Source: SZAS-79 sp965279075
GTDB taxonomy: Bacteria; Pseudomonadota; Gammaproteobacteria; Burkholderiales; SG8-39
NCBI GenBank assembly: GCA_965279075.1
Contig: CBDIHI010000012.1
Span: 186,001 to 250,000 of the forward strand
DNA: 64,000 nucleotides
Direction of reading: 5' to 3'
Part shown: positions 8,564 to 17,436 of the stretch, in pieces
Numbering within the stretch: the stretch's first letter is position 1
Layout: each line of letters begins with the position of its first letter
Made by a program: the position numbers and the translations under genes
Notes under the pieces: model-generated
The model's input: only the letters and a program-made list of their open reading frames with translations
Database searches by the model: none
What the model was told of the DNA's origin: nothing

Positions 8564-9793
8564 TCATGGCCGCAACAGCACCGGCGCGTCCCACTTCACC
8601 GTTTGCCTGCCGTTCTTGAAGGCGGCCAGCGGTTGCGCGATCTCCGCGATCGCCTGTTTCGGCGACTCGGCGTTCAGGATCACCGCGTCGCCCGGGTTGC
8701 CGACCTTGAACCCGTAGTCCTTCAGGTTCAGCAGCTTCGCCGAGCGCCACGTCAGCATGTCGAAGCACTCGGCGAGCTGCTCCGGCCGGTCGAGCTGGAC
8801 CACGTTGGCGTACAGGTTGGCCATGCGCACCAGCGAGCAGTCCCCCAACGGCGTGGCCGGGTTCAGGATGTTGTTGGACGACAGCGAGCAGTTCACGCCA
8901 TGCGCGCACAGGTGGTTCGCATCGGCCACGCCCCGTACAACGCTGTGGTCCCGGTTGCGTCCCATCAGGAACAGGTCCGTGGCGGGCAGCACCGTGACCG
9001 CGACGCCCGCGTCCGCGAGTTGCTTTGCGATCTTCGCCACCTCTTCGGGCGGCATCAGCGAAAGTTTCGCCATGTGTCCCACCACCACGCGGCCGCCGCG
9101 CTTGTATTTCTCGGTCAACTCGCGCACCTGGTGGACGTACAGGCCGTCCGGGGTCGGTCCTACGTCGAGGTGGATGTCGATGTCCGCGTCGTATTCGCGC
9201 GCAAGCTCGAAGATTCGGTCGATCTGCGCCGGGCCGTCGGTGTCGTAGCGGGGCGCGCCGCCGATGACCTTTGCGCCTCGCTTCATGGCTTCGACCAGCA
9301 GTTCGTCCGTGCCTGGGTAGTTGGTGAGGCCTTCCTGCGGGAATACGCACATCTCTACGTCGATCGCCCATTTGTAGTCCTGCGCGAGAGACTCGACAGC
9401 ATCGAAGCCGCGCATGCCTATGCCGGGGTCGACCTCCACCTGCGTACGCATGCGGGTGGCGCCGTGCAGGATGCATTCCTGCAGCGTGCGCTCGGCGCGC
9501 TGGTAGGTGTCTTCAAGCGTCATCGTGTCCTTGATCGGCGCGACACCCTTGACGGGGGAGTAGGTCGCGCGCTCCTGTGGCGCGCAGCGGTCGACGATGC
9601 GCGACTTGTCGATGTGGATGTGCGTCTCCACCAGCCCCGGGCAGGCGAGCCGCCCGCCCGCATCGTAGGACTTCCCCTCGACGGGGAGTTTCTGGCCGAT
9701 GGCCGCAATGCGCCCGTTGTCGATGGCGATGTCCTGCAGCGGCTGGTCGGGTGCGCCGCCCGCGAGCCGCGCATTCCGGATGATGAGATCCAT
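8564..9793 (-). CDS. Amidohydrolase family protein (cytosine deaminase-like)
   Basis: A 409-residue metal-dependent hydrolase of the cytosine deaminase/AtzC-like branch. Metal-site motifs are HIHIDKS (HxH), HLDVGP and VVGHMAKLS. The position that is normally a catalytic Asp in deaminases (SDxxRDP context) reads SSNNILNP, so an Asn or Ser may replace Asp. This could mark a subfamily with different chemistry. The ATG at 9793 follows GAGGAAAA and begins DLIIRNARL, the usual N terminus. It is divergent from a Bug receptor 90 bases away, so a shared substrate is possible but unproven. Confidence 0.8.
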   Translation of the reverse strand: MDLIIRNARLAGGAPDQPLQDIAIDNGRIAAIGQKLPVEGKSYDAGGRLACPGLVETHIHIDKSRIVDRCAPQERATYSPVKGVAPIKDTMTLEDTYQRAERTLQECILHGATRMRTQVEVDPGIGMRGFDAVESLAQDYKWAIDVEMCVFPQEGLTNYPGTDELLVEAMKRGAKVIGGAPRYDTDGPAQIDRIFELAREYDADIDIHLDVGPTPDGLYVHQVRELTEKYKRGGRVVVGHMAKLSLMPPEEVAKIAKQLADAGVAVTVLPATDLFLMGRNRDHSVVRGVADANHLCAHGVNCSLSSNNILNPATPLGDCSLVRMANLYANVVQLDRPEQLAECFDMLTWRSAKLLNLKDYGFKVGNPGDAVILNAESPKQAIAEIAQPLAAFKNGRQTVKWDAPVLLRP

Positions 9794-9882
9794 GCGTGAT
9801 TTTCCTCGATAAGGCCTGACAGGATAGCTTCCCTGCGCTACGCTTTGCACGATACCCGCCATCGTTAACGGAGAGCCTGTCC

Positions 9883-10851
9883 ATGACCGCCCTGTTTCGC
9901 AGTTTTGCCGCCGTGCTGCTGGCCTGCCTGGCCGGCGCCGCCTTTGCCCAGGGCTATCCGGCCAAGCCGGTGCGCGTCATCGTGCCGTTTCCGCCCTCGG
10001 GCGCGGCGGACCTGCTCACGAGGGCGCTCGGCAAGAAGCTCTCCGAGACCTGGGGCCAGGCGGTGGTCGCCGACAATCGTCCCGGCGCGGGCGGCAACAT
10101 CGGCGCCGAGGCCGCGGCGAAGAGCGCACCTGATGGCTACACCCTGTTCATGGGCGCGGTCACGACCCATGCGGTCAGCATGAGCTTGTACCCCAAGCTC
10201 GGCTACGACCTCGAGAAGGACCTGATGCCCGTGAGCCTGGTGGCCAACGTCCCGCACATACTCGTCGCCCATCCGTCCGTGCCCGGCAAGACGCTGGGCG
10301 AATTGATAGCGTGGCTCCGGTCGCAGGACGGCAAGGTGAGTTTCGCCTCGCAAGGCAACGGCACCCTGTCGCACCTCGAGCTGGAACTGATGAAGTCGAT
10401 GGGCCAGTTCAAGGTCAACCACATCCCCTACAAGGGCAGCGCGCCGGCGATGCTGGACCTGCTCGCCGGCAACGTGGTGCTGCTATTCGACAGCATCCCG
10501 TCCTCGCTGCCGCAGGTGCGCTCGGGCAAGCTTCGCGGGATCGCCGTGGCTTCGTCGCGCCGCTCACCGGTGCTGCCGGACCTGCCGACCCTCTCCGAAT
10601 CGGGACTGCCGGGGTTCACCGCCGACAGCTGGTTCGGCATCATGGCGCCGGCGGGCACGCCCAGGGATATCGTGGCGAAGCTCAGTGCAGACGTGGTGCG
10701 CGCGCTCGATACGCCTGAGGTGAAGGACATCATCACCAGGCAGGGCGGTGAGGTCATGGGCAGCACGCCGGAGCAAATGGCCGCGCAGATCCGCGGTGAC
10801 CGCGAGAAGTGGGGCAAGGTCGTGCGTGAATCCGGCGCGAAGGCCGAGTAG
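9883..10851 (+). CDS. Bug/TctC family tripartite tricarboxylate receptor 1
   Basis: A 322-residue periplasmic solute-binding protein. A signal peptide ending at about AFAQG is followed by YPAKPVRVIVPFPPSGAADLL, the family hallmark, then DNRPGAGGNIGAEAAAKSAPDGYT, and HIPYKGSAPAMLDLLAGNV in the ligand region. Bug proteins are numerous in Burkholderiales, bind carboxylates or aromatics, and often lack dedicated TctAB permeases. None is found within this window. It is divergent from the amidohydrolase gene. Confidence 0.93.
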   Translation: MTALFRSFAAVLLACLAGAAFAQGYPAKPVRVIVPFPPSGAADLLTRALGKKLSETWGQAVVADNRPGAGGNIGAEAAAKSAPDGYTLFMGAVTTHAVSMSLYPKLGYDLEKDLMPVSLVANVPHILVAHPSVPGKTLGELIAWLRSQDGKVSFASQGNGTLSHLELELMKSMGQFKVNHIPYKGSAPAMLDLLAGNVVLLFDSIPSSLPQVRSGKLRGIAVASSRRSPVLPDLPTLSESGLPGFTADSWFGIMAPAGTPRDIVAKLSADVVRALDTPEVKDIITRQGGEVMGSTPEQMAAQIRGDREKWGKVVRESGAKAE

Positions 10852-10871
10852 CGCCGGGGCTCGCCCGGCCC

Positions 10872-12435
10872 TCAGGCTTTCTGCACGCCCGGCCGGCCGT
10901 CCTCGACGACGAAAGTCGCGAGCGTGTTGCAGGGTGCCGTGCGTTCCTTGATGGTGTCCATCGCGCGCAGGTCGGTGACGGCCCTTTTCTGCGAAAGCTC
11001 CACACGCGCATAGCCCCGGAACCGGCTGTCGGCGAGCTTCACGTGCGGGTTGTCGGCGAGATAGCGATTCACGGTGTCCTGCGGAAAGGCCTGCGACGTG
11101 ATCGAGGTCCCGACGATTTCGCTCGCAACGATCGCGGACGCCGGGTTGTCGAAGTCCCGCTTGATGTCGTTGGCGAGGAACATGTGCACGTCGCCGCCGA
11201 GCACCAGTGGGTTGCCGACCTTGCGCTCGGCGAGGAAGTCGACCAGTTTCTTTCGCGCCGCGGGATAGCCGTCCCAGCCGTCGGTCCATGCGCGGCGGCC
11301 CGGGCCGGGCTTCTGGTCGAACTGCGCGAGTGTCGTCTGCTGCGCAAGGACGTTCCAGGTGGCTTTCGAGGCGTCGAGCCCCGCTTCCAGCCACTTTTCC
11401 TGTGTCGTCCCGAGCATCGTTCGGTCCGGCGCGGAGATCGCCGCGCAGTCGGCCACGTCGACCGTGTTGGAGCCGCCGCGCCCGGGGCGCGGGCACACCT
11501 GCGGCGAGCGGTACTGCCGGTCGTCGAGCACATGGATCTGGGCGAGGTTGCCGAAGGCGAGTCGCGTGTAGAGCCTGGCGTGCGGGCCGAACGGCTTCAT
11601 TTCGCCCCTGAGCGGCATGTGTTCGTAATAAGCCTTGTACGCCGCGGCCCTGCGCGCGAGGAACCATTCCGGGTGGTCGAGGTTTTCGGAGCGGTCGTCG
11701 GCATAGTCGTTCTCCACCTCGTGGTCGTCCCAGGTGGTGATCCACGGGAAGGCGGCGTGGGCGAGCTGGAGATCCGTGTCGCTTTTGTATTGCGCGTATC
11801 GCACCCGGTAGTCCGCCAGCGTCATCGGCTCGGCGATGTTGTGCTTGCGCACGTGCTCGCGGCCCCAGGACGATTCGTAGATGTAGTCGCCGAGGAACAC
11901 GACGAAATCGAGGTCGTCCTTCGCCATGTGCTGGTAGGCGCTGAAGTAGCCCTGCTCGTAATGCTGGCAGGAGGCGAAGGCGAACCGCAGGCGTTCGGGC
12001 CTCGCCGTGGCGCCCGGCGCGGTGCGCGTGCGGCCGACCGGGCTTGCGGTGCCACCCGCGGTGAAGCGATACCAATACCAGCGGGCGGGTTCGAGCCCGG
12101 CCACTTCGACGTGCACGGAATGCGCCCACTCGGACGTGGCGTAGGAAGTGCCGGCAGCGACGATCTGGCCCATGCGTTCGTCCTTCGCGACTTCCCAGCG
12201 CACCGGGATCACCTCAGGCGCCATGCCGCCGCCGGGCGACTCAGGGACTGGCGCGAGTCGGGTCCACAACACCAGGCCGGCCGGCATCGGGTAGCCGGAG
12301 GCGACGCCGAGGCTGAATGGGTCGGCGGCGAAGCGGGGGTTGGGGCTGGAGTTGCGCGCGCGCGAAAGGCGTGGAAGAGGCGAGGCCCAGCGCGGCGAGG
12401 GCCTGCATGAACCGGCGACGGTCGAGTGTGCTCAT
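10872..12435 (-). pseudogene. PhoD-type alkaline phosphatase, frameshifted after its Tat signal
   Basis: A phosphodiesterase/phosphatase expected to be exported by the Tat pathway. The signal segment MSTLDRRRFMQALAALGLAS starts at 12435. The catalytic body, from NPRFAADPFSLGVASGYPMP onward, is in another frame. The two frames meet in a GC dinucleotide tract at 12354-12364. Adding one CG unit would restore a continuous protein of ~520 residues reading through PFARARNSSP. The body is otherwise intact: FASCQHYEQGYFSAY, VFLGDYIYE, TTWDDHEVENDYA, VLDDRQYR and VLGGDVHMF are the metal-site motifs. It may be phase-variable, a decayed gene, or a sequencing error. Confidence 0.8.
12354..12364. repeat. 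GC dinucleotide tract at the phoD frameshift
   Basis: Eleven bases of alternating G and C mark the point where the signal-peptide frame and the catalytic frame of the phosphatase gene part. One extra two-base unit joins the frames, as expected for slipped-strand variation or a homopolymer-like assembly error. Confidence 0.6.
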
Positions 12436-12478
12436 GTAACCAGACTAACGCGCGAAGGTTGCAGTTCGCTGACTTCCA

Positions 12479-13366
12479 TCAGCGCGGCAAGCCGGCATCC
12501 AGAGCCGCTATTACATCGGCGCCGGTGCGCGCCTCGGCGCGGGCCTGCTCGGGGGACTCGCGGCCGGGCGCGGTCGCAGCGATTCCCGCATAGGTCTCCG
12601 CCGCGCCCTGCATCATCAGCGGCGTGAGGCCCACGGCCTCGAAAGTCGCCGCGATCTCTTCGGTCTCGGGAACCCAGCGGTAAGCCTTCGGCGGCATGGA
12701 GGGGAGGTTCTTGAGGATCCAGTCGCGCAGCCCCGCCTGGCTGCCGCGCAGTTCTTCATCGAGCACCTCTTCAACGCCGAGGCGCCGGGCGGCCACGAGC
12801 AGTTCGGTAAGCAGCGCTACGGCGCCCTTCGTTACGCCGCCGTAGCACATCTTGACGGCCGCGGCATCGCCGACGCGCTCACTGACCACTCGCACGGTGA
12901 TCGCGTCGTGCTGCAATACGGTGACGGCGGAAGCGCCCGTTCCCGAAACATAGAATCGGATCCGCCCGGCACCGCGTGGCGGGGGACCGATGATGCCGGC
13001 GTCGAGGAACCGCGCGCCGGCGGCCTCGATCAGGAATTGCATTTCCCTCTTGCTCAGAGGCGAAAGCGCGTTGCAGTCGGCGTACATCGGCGGTGCCTTG
13101 ATCGAAGGCAGGATCGCGGCGGCGGCCTGAGCGAGGCCCATGGCCGCCCCCGGATCGAGGATGGAAAGCACCAGGTCCGTCGAGTCGAGCAGCGCACGCA
13201 AATCGCCGCAATCGGTGAGGTTTGCCGCCGCCGCGAGCTTACGCGTGCGCTCGCTGCGTCCGGCGAGCGCAGTGCAGACTTCGAAGCCGCTTTCCATCAG
13301 GCGCGCCGCCACGGCCTGGCCCATGTCGCCGGGACTCATCACACCAATCCTGCGGATCTGCGCCAT
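12479..13366 (-). CDS. NAD(P)-dependent oxidoreductase with DUF1932 C-terminal domain
   Basis: A 295-residue protein of the beta-hydroxyacid/6-phosphogluconate dehydrogenase superfamily. It begins IRRIGVMSPGDMGQAVAARL, a Rossmann motif in which GxGxMG has become SPGDMG. The catalytic half contains KMCYGGVTKGAVALLTELL, matching the lysine region, and then the DUF1932 helical domain. The ATG at 13366 follows GGGAGAAAGGC. The substrate cannot be told; related proteins act on small hydroxyacids or are uncharacterised. It is divergent from the acyltransferase gene. Confidence 0.8.
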   Translation of the reverse strand: MAQIRRIGVMSPGDMGQAVAARLMESGFEVCTALAGRSERTRKLAAAANLTDCGDLRALLDSTDLVLSILDPGAAMGLAQAAAAILPSIKAPPMYADCNALSPLSKREMQFLIEAAGARFLDAGIIGPPPRGAGRIRFYVSGTGASAVTVLQHDAITVRVVSERVGDAAAVKMCYGGVTKGAVALLTELLVAARRLGVEEVLDEELRGSQAGLRDWILKNLPSMPPKAYRWVPETEEIAATFEAVGLTPLMMQGAAETYAGIAATAPGRESPEQARAEARTGADVIAALDAGLPR

Positions 13367-13417
13367 GCCTTTCTCCCCTAGAATCGGCTTCGATTTAAAC
13401 ACACCGGCATCGAACCC

Positions 13418-14002
13418 ATGACAGGCAGGACCCTCATCTCCCGTTTCGCGGTCCTGTGCCTGGCGGCGGTCGGCTGGCGCGCCGCTGGAGCGCATCCGCT
13501 GGAAGCGCGTTATGTGCTGATCGCTGCGCCCCACACCAGCAACTGGGATTTCCCCTTGATGCTCCTCTGCGGCATGGCACTGGGGGTGTGGCCCGCCTGG
13601 GTGGGCAAGCACACGCTTTTTCGCGCGCCCTTCGGCGGTTTGATGCGTGCGCTCGGCGGCATCCCGATCGACCGGACTGCATCGCACAATATGGTCGACC
13701 AGCTGGCGGGCGAGTTCGCTGCGCGCGAGCGGCTTGCTTTGGCCATGCCGCCGGAAGGCACTCGTTCGCTCGCGCCGCATTGGAAGAGCGGGTTCTACTA
13801 CGTTGCAACCCAGGCAAGGGTGCCGATTGCAATGGGCTACCTCGACTATCCGCGCAAGGAAGGCGGAATAGGCGCGCCCATCCTGCCCAGCGGCGACCTG
13901 CGTGCCGACATGGACCGCATTCGCGCCTTCTATTCGGGAAAGGCCGGCCGCCACCCGGAGTCGCAGGGGCCTGTCCGGCTGCCCGCCGAGGACGAAAGCT
14001 AG
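13418..14002 (+). CDS. 1-acylglycerol-3-phosphate acyltransferase-like protein (PlsC domain)
   Basis: A 194-residue member of the PlsC/LPLAT family. The HX4D motif is HTSNWD (His39, Asp44), the acceptor-binding motif is PPEGTRS (about 111-117), and a proline motif VPIAMGYLDYP follows. Residues ~44-62 are hydrophobic. It is shorter than true PlsC proteins (~240 residues) and resembles stand-alone acyltransferases of unknown acceptor. Its end overlaps the convergent gntR gene by four bases. Confidence 0.78.
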   Translation: MTGRTLISRFAVLCLAAVGWRAAGAHPLEARYVLIAAPHTSNWDFPLMLLCGMALGVWPAWVGKHTLFRAPFGGLMRALGGIPIDRTASHNMVDQLAGEFAARERLALAMPPEGTRSLAPHWKSGFYYVATQARVPIAMGYLDYPRKEGGIGAPILPSGDLRADMDRIRAFYSGKAGRHPESQGPVRLPAEDES

Positions 14003-14763
14003 GCGCGGTCCTCGCGGCCGAGGTCGCTCGCGTACTCGTGTGCCGCCGTGTTGACGAGGCTGCGCCGCAATTCCACGGGCGTGTCGCGATAGGTCAGCGC
14101 GGTCCGGTTGATTGCGAGCAGGGGCGTCCCCTTCTTCACCTTCAGCAGCATCGCGGCGTCCGTATCCGCCAGCGCTGCCGACAGGCGCTCGCTGGAGCGC
14201 ACCACATTGATGCCGTAGCGCGTCTGGTAGAGGTGGTAGATGGTGTTGTCGCGCGCGGTGAGGGCCTTTTCGGTGAGATCCGGGAACAGCGCCCGGGGGA
14301 CGACGATGTCATCCAGGATCACCGGCGCCCCGCCCAGCGCGAGCAGGTTGCGGACGCGCAGTACCGGATCGCCGGACCCGATCGACAGCCTCCGCGCTTC
14401 TTCGGTACCGGCCTTGCCTTTGCGGAACGACAGCGTGCGCGTAGTGGGGTACTCCTTGCCCCCGTCCCGGCCGACGATGTGGAAGAAGTGGAACATCAGC
14501 CGGTTGGCGTTGTGCGTGGCAACAAAGGTGCCGCGACCCTGGTGCCGGGTGACGATCCGCTCGGCCACCAGCTCGTCGATGGCCTTCCGGAGCGTACCGA
14601 TGGATACGTTGTAGCGCTGTGCCAGGCGCGCCTCCGAGGGCAGCGCGGCGCCGGCCGGCCACTCGCCCTCGATGAGGCTCTGGGTAAGCAGGCGCTTCAC
14701 TTCCCGGTACAGGGGCTGGAACCCGCCGGCCGCCGCGAAGCCCGGTTCGATGGGCTGGTTCAT
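13999..14763 (-). CDS. GntR family regulator, HutC/UTRA type
   Basis: A 254-residue regulator. The winged helix at about residues 12-80 includes LPSEARLAQRYNVSIGTLRKA and GRGTFVA. The C-terminal UTRA ligand domain has VLRVRNLLALGGAPVILDDIV and a conserved end. The ATG at 14763 was preferred to an upstream TTG at 14772. It is divergent from the SuyA/SuyB-like operon, whose promoter carries a GGAGGC/GCCTCC dyad around the -10 box, so it probably represses that operon until an inducer binds. Confidence 0.88.
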   Translation of the reverse strand: MNQPIEPGFAAAGGFQPLYREVKRLLTQSLIEGEWPAGAALPSEARLAQRYNVSIGTLRKAIDELVAERIVTRHQGRGTFVATHNANRLMFHFFHIVGRDGGKEYPTTRTLSFRKGKAGTEEARRLSIGSGDPVLRVRNLLALGGAPVILDDIVVPRALFPDLTEKALTARDNTIYHLYQTRYGINVVRSSERLSAALADTDAAMLLKVKKGTPLLAINRTALTYRDTPVELRRSLVNTAAHEYASDLGREDRA

Positions 14764-14802
14764 GGCCTGCAATTTACCATGCGATTCATTCAGGTCATAT
14801 AG

Positions 14803-14838
14803 TTGACTCGGCTCGGCATCGGAGGCTAGACTGCCTCC
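14803..14838 (+). promoter_or_regulatory. Promoter and operator candidate of the SuyA/SuyB-like operon
   Basis: TTGACT (14803-14808), an 18-base spacer and TAGACT (14827-14832) make a reasonable sigma-70 promoter. The -10 hexamer is framed exactly by GGAGGC (14821-14826) and GCCTCC (14833-14838), a perfect inverted repeat. A repressor bound there would block the -10 element. The likely protein is the divergent GntR regulator. Confidence 0.55.
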
Positions 14839-14869
14839 CTCTTCATCAGGCCAACAACGGGGAAGCGCA

Positions 14870-15151
14870 ATGATTCATTTCGTCGTGCACGACGAGGGAG
14901 ACGGCGTAGGCGTCGTCGTAGTCGAAGGCATCAAGACCGGCCAGACGCTGGTCGGCTGGATCATGGACCAGGACAAGGAAGTCCGGATCAAGGCGAAGAA
15001 CGACATCCCCATCGGCCACAAGGTGTCGCTGCGGGACTACAAGAAGGGCGACACCGTGATCAAGTACGGGGTCGACATCGGCAAGGTCGTCGCGCCGATC
15101 TCGAAGGGCGCGCATGCGCACGTGCACAACATCAAAACGAAACGCTGGTAA
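14870..15151 (+). CDS. UxaA-family small subunit (SAF domain, SuyA-like)
   Basis: A 93-residue SAF-domain protein (MIHFVVHDEGDGVGVVVVEG ... KNDIPIGHKVSLRDYKKGD ... HVHNIKTKRW), the small subunit of split UxaA-type dehydratase/lyases. The two-gene form, with sizes close to 90 + 390 residues, resembles (2R)-sulfolactate sulfo-lyase SuyA/SuyB more than the single-chain altronate or galactarate dehydratases. The substrate is therefore an acidic 2-hydroxyacid, with sulfolactate one candidate. It is first in an operon controlled by the divergent GntR gene and lies nine bases from the large subunit. Confidence 0.8.
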   Translation: MIHFVVHDEGDGVGVVVVEGIKTGQTLVGWIMDQDKEVRIKAKNDIPIGHKVSLRDYKKGDTVIKYGVDIGKVVAPISKGAHAHVHNIKTKRW

Positions 15152-15160
15152 GGAGCCCCC

Positions 15161-16336
15161 ATGGCAATCAACCTGAAAAACTCCACCTTCTGGGGCTACA
15201 AGCGCGAGAACGGCCGCATCGGCGTGCGCAACCACGTGATCATCCTGCCGGTCGACGACCTGTCGAACGCGGCCTGCGAGGCCGTGGCGCACAACATCAA
15301 GGGCGTGATGGCGATCCCGCACCCCTACGGGCGCCTGCAGTTCGGCGCGGACCTGGATCTCCACTTCGAGACGCTGATCGGCACGGGCGCGAACCCGAAC
15401 GTCGCGGCGGTGGTCGTGATCGGCATCGAGGACGGCTGGGCGAAGAAGATCGCCGACGCCATCGCCAAGACCGGCAAGCCCGTGGCGTACTTCGGCATCG
15501 AGATGCACGGCGACCACGACACGATCATGCGCGCCTCCAAGGTCGCCAAGGAGTACGTGCAATGGGCCTCCGAGCTGCGTCGCGTCGAGCGCCCGCTGAA
15601 GGACCTGTGGATCTCCACCAAATGCGGCGAGTCCGACACGACCTCCGGCTGCGGCGCGAATCCCACCGTGGGCAACGCGTTCGACAAGCTCTACCCGCAC
15701 AAGACCACGCTGGTGTTCGGCGAGACGACCGAGCTGACCGGCGGCGAGCACCTCGTCGCCGCACGCTGCCGCACGCCCGCCGTGCGCAAGAAGTTCCAGT
15801 TCATGTTCGACCGCTACCAGGCGATCATCGACAAGCACAAGACCAGCGACCTGTCCGACTCGCAGCCGACCAAGGGCAACATCGCCGGCGGCCTCACGAC
15901 GATCGAGGAAAAGGCGCTGGGCAACATCCAGAAGATCGGCAAGAAGTGCCTGGTCGACGGCGTGCTCGACAAGGCCGAGAAGCCCACGGGCCCGGGCCTC
16001 TGGTTCATGGACTCGTCCTCGGCCGCGGCCGAGATGGTCACGCTGTGCGCAGCCTCGGGTTACACGGTGCACTTCTTCCCCACCGGGCAGGGCAACGTCG
16101 TGGGCAACCCGATCCTGCCCGTGATCAAGATCTGCGCGAACCCGCGCACGGTGCGCACGATGTCCGAGCACATCGACGTGGACGTGTCGGGGCTGCTGCG
16201 CCGCGAGATGACCCCGGACCAGGCGGGCGACAAGCTGCTCGAGTGCATGTTCCGCACCGCCAACGGCCGCCTCACCGCGGCCGAGGCGCTGGGCCAGCGG
16301 CAGTTCGTGCTGACGAGGTTGTACGAAAGCGCCTGA
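15161..16336 (+). CDS. UxaA-family large subunit (SuyB-like lyase/dehydratase)
   Basis: The 391-residue catalytic subunit of an altronate/sulfolactate-type lyase. Family motifs are GYKRENGRIGVRNHVIILP at the N terminus, STKCGESDTTSGCGANPTVG (about residues 146-166), whose Cys and acidic residues fit an Fe-type site, TGGEHL, and FFPTGQGNVVGNPILPVIK near 305. The size matches SuyB. Its stop is seven bases before the SdhB-like gene, indicating one transcript. The physiological substrate is not determinable from sequence; coupling to an Sdh-like module suggests the product is oxidised further. Confidence 0.82.
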   Translation: MAINLKNSTFWGYKRENGRIGVRNHVIILPVDDLSNAACEAVAHNIKGVMAIPHPYGRLQFGADLDLHFETLIGTGANPNVAAVVVIGIEDGWAKKIADAIAKTGKPVAYFGIEMHGDHDTIMRASKVAKEYVQWASELRRVERPLKDLWISTKCGESDTTSGCGANPTVGNAFDKLYPHKTTLVFGETTELTGGEHLVAARCRTPAVRKKFQFMFDRYQAIIDKHKTSDLSDSQPTKGNIAGGLTTIEEKALGNIQKIGKKCLVDGVLDKAEKPTGPGLWFMDSSSAAAEMVTLCAASGYTVHFFPTGQGNVVGNPILPVIKICANPRTVRTMSEHIDVDVSGLLRREMTPDQAGDKLLECMFRTANGRLTAAEALGQRQFVLTRLYESA

Positions 16337-16343
16337 GCGCTTG

Positions 16344-17057
16344 ATGGAAAAGCTGCAGGTCCGGATCTGGCGGGGCACGGAGTCGGGGGCGTTCCGCGAC
16401 TACGAAGTGCCGCGCCAGGAAAGCCAGACGGTGCTGGACGTGGTGACCCACGTCCAGCGGCACCTGGACGCGTCGCTTGCCTACCGCTTCGCCTGCCGCG
16501 TCGGGATGTGCGGCTCCTGCGCCATGACGGTGAACGGTGAATCGCGCTGGACCTGCCGTACCCACGTGTCGAAAGTCGCCTCCGACGGCCGCCTTGAGAT
16601 CGCCCCGCTGCACAACCTGCCGGTGGTTCGCGACCTCGTCACCGACATGCGCGAATTCTTCGACAAGTGGGCGAAGGCGAAGGGGCGTTTTACGGGAACG
16701 CGCACCCGCCACGACGACTTCGAGCCGGTGTCGCCCGTATCGGCGGAGCGCCAGCAGGTCGACGCCGCGATCGAATGCATAGGGTGCGGCGTGTGCTACA
16801 GCGCTTGCGACGTCGTTTCATGGAATCCGGAGTACGCCGGCCCGGCCGCGCTCAACCGCGCCTGGACCCTCGTGCAGGACGTGCGCGATGCGGGTCGCGT
16901 CGACCGCCTTCGTGCAGTCGCGGGCGATGCCGGCGCGCATGCCTGTCATACGCACATGAGTTGCACAGAGCGCTGCCCCAAGCAGATTTCCCCGACGGCC
17001 GGGATCGCAGGCCTCAAGCGCGCGATCGCCAAGTCGGCACTGAAGGGGGAGCTTTGA
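16344..17057 (+). CDS. Succinate dehydrogenase/fumarate reductase-like iron-sulfur subunit
   Basis: A 237-residue SdhB/FrdB-family protein. An N-terminal 2Fe-2S ferredoxin domain (CRVGMCGSCAMTVNG, later WTCRTHV) is followed by an alpha-helical domain with CIGCGVCYSAC and CHTHMSCTERCPKQ for the 4Fe-4S and 3Fe-4S clusters. It would pass electrons from a flavoprotein to quinone through the two membrane proteins downstream. No SdhA-type flavoprotein is adjacent. The closest is at 34595. Start: ATG at 16344, with an in-frame TTG just before it. Its stop overlaps the next start. Confidence 0.87.
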   Translation: MEKLQVRIWRGTESGAFRDYEVPRQESQTVLDVVTHVQRHLDASLAYRFACRVGMCGSCAMTVNGESRWTCRTHVSKVASDGRLEIAPLHNLPVVRDLVTDMREFFDKWAKAKGRFTGTRTRHDDFEPVSPVSAERQQVDAAIECIGCGVCYSACDVVSWNPEYAGPAALNRAWTLVQDVRDAGRVDRLRAVAGDAGAHACHTHMSCTERCPKQISPTAGIAGLKRAIAKSALKGEL

Positions 17058-17395
17058 GCGCCCGCGCCCAGGCCTTCCTGTGGATCGGCCAGCGCGCGAG
17101 TGCCGCAGTGCTGGCGCTATGCGTGCTGGTCCACCTCTGCACCATCGTCTATGCGGTGCGCGGCGGGCTCAGCGCCGGCGAGATTCTTGCGCGCACCAGG
17201 GGCAACGTCGCATGGTTCGCGTTCTACTCGGTGTTCGTGCTCGCGGTTACGGTGCATGCGCCGATCGGCTTGCGGGCCATCCTCGCCGAGTGGTTCGGCT
17301 GGCGCGACTCATCCCGCGACATCGCGCTCTGGGTGCTGGCAGCCGCGATCGCGATCATGGGGATGCGGGCGGTGATCGGGGTGTTCGCCGCGTGA
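17054..17395 (+). CDS. Sdh-like membrane anchor subunit 1
   Basis: A 113-residue protein with three hydrophobic segments (about 9-31, 54-75 and 88-110), consistent with a cytochrome b/quinone-binding anchor of a succinate dehydrogenase-like complex. QRASAAVLALCVLVHL and TVHAPIGLRAIL supply histidines that could hold heme. The start is TTG at 17054, overlapping the SdhB-like stop (TTGA) with GGGGGAG just upstream. No ATG is possible at a coupled position. The assignment rests on topology and position more than on strong similarity. Confidence 0.7.
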   Translation: MSARAQAFLWIGQRASAAVLALCVLVHLCTIVYAVRGGLSAGEILARTRGNVAWFAFYSVFVLAVTVHAPIGLRAILAEWFGWRDSSRDIALWVLAAAIAIMGMRAVIGVFAA

Positions 17396-17436
17396 GGAAT
17401 ACCCGCGTGAAGAATGCCCGCATGAAGAATGCTATG
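17392..17436 (+). repeat. Tandem 15-nt units, each opening with a start codon
   Basis: GTGAGGAATACCCGC, GTGAAGAATGCCCGC and ATGAAGAATGCTATG lie head to tail at the 5' end of the second anchor gene. Each begins with a usable initiation codon in the same frame, so changes in unit number alter only the length of the N terminus. Confidence 0.6.
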
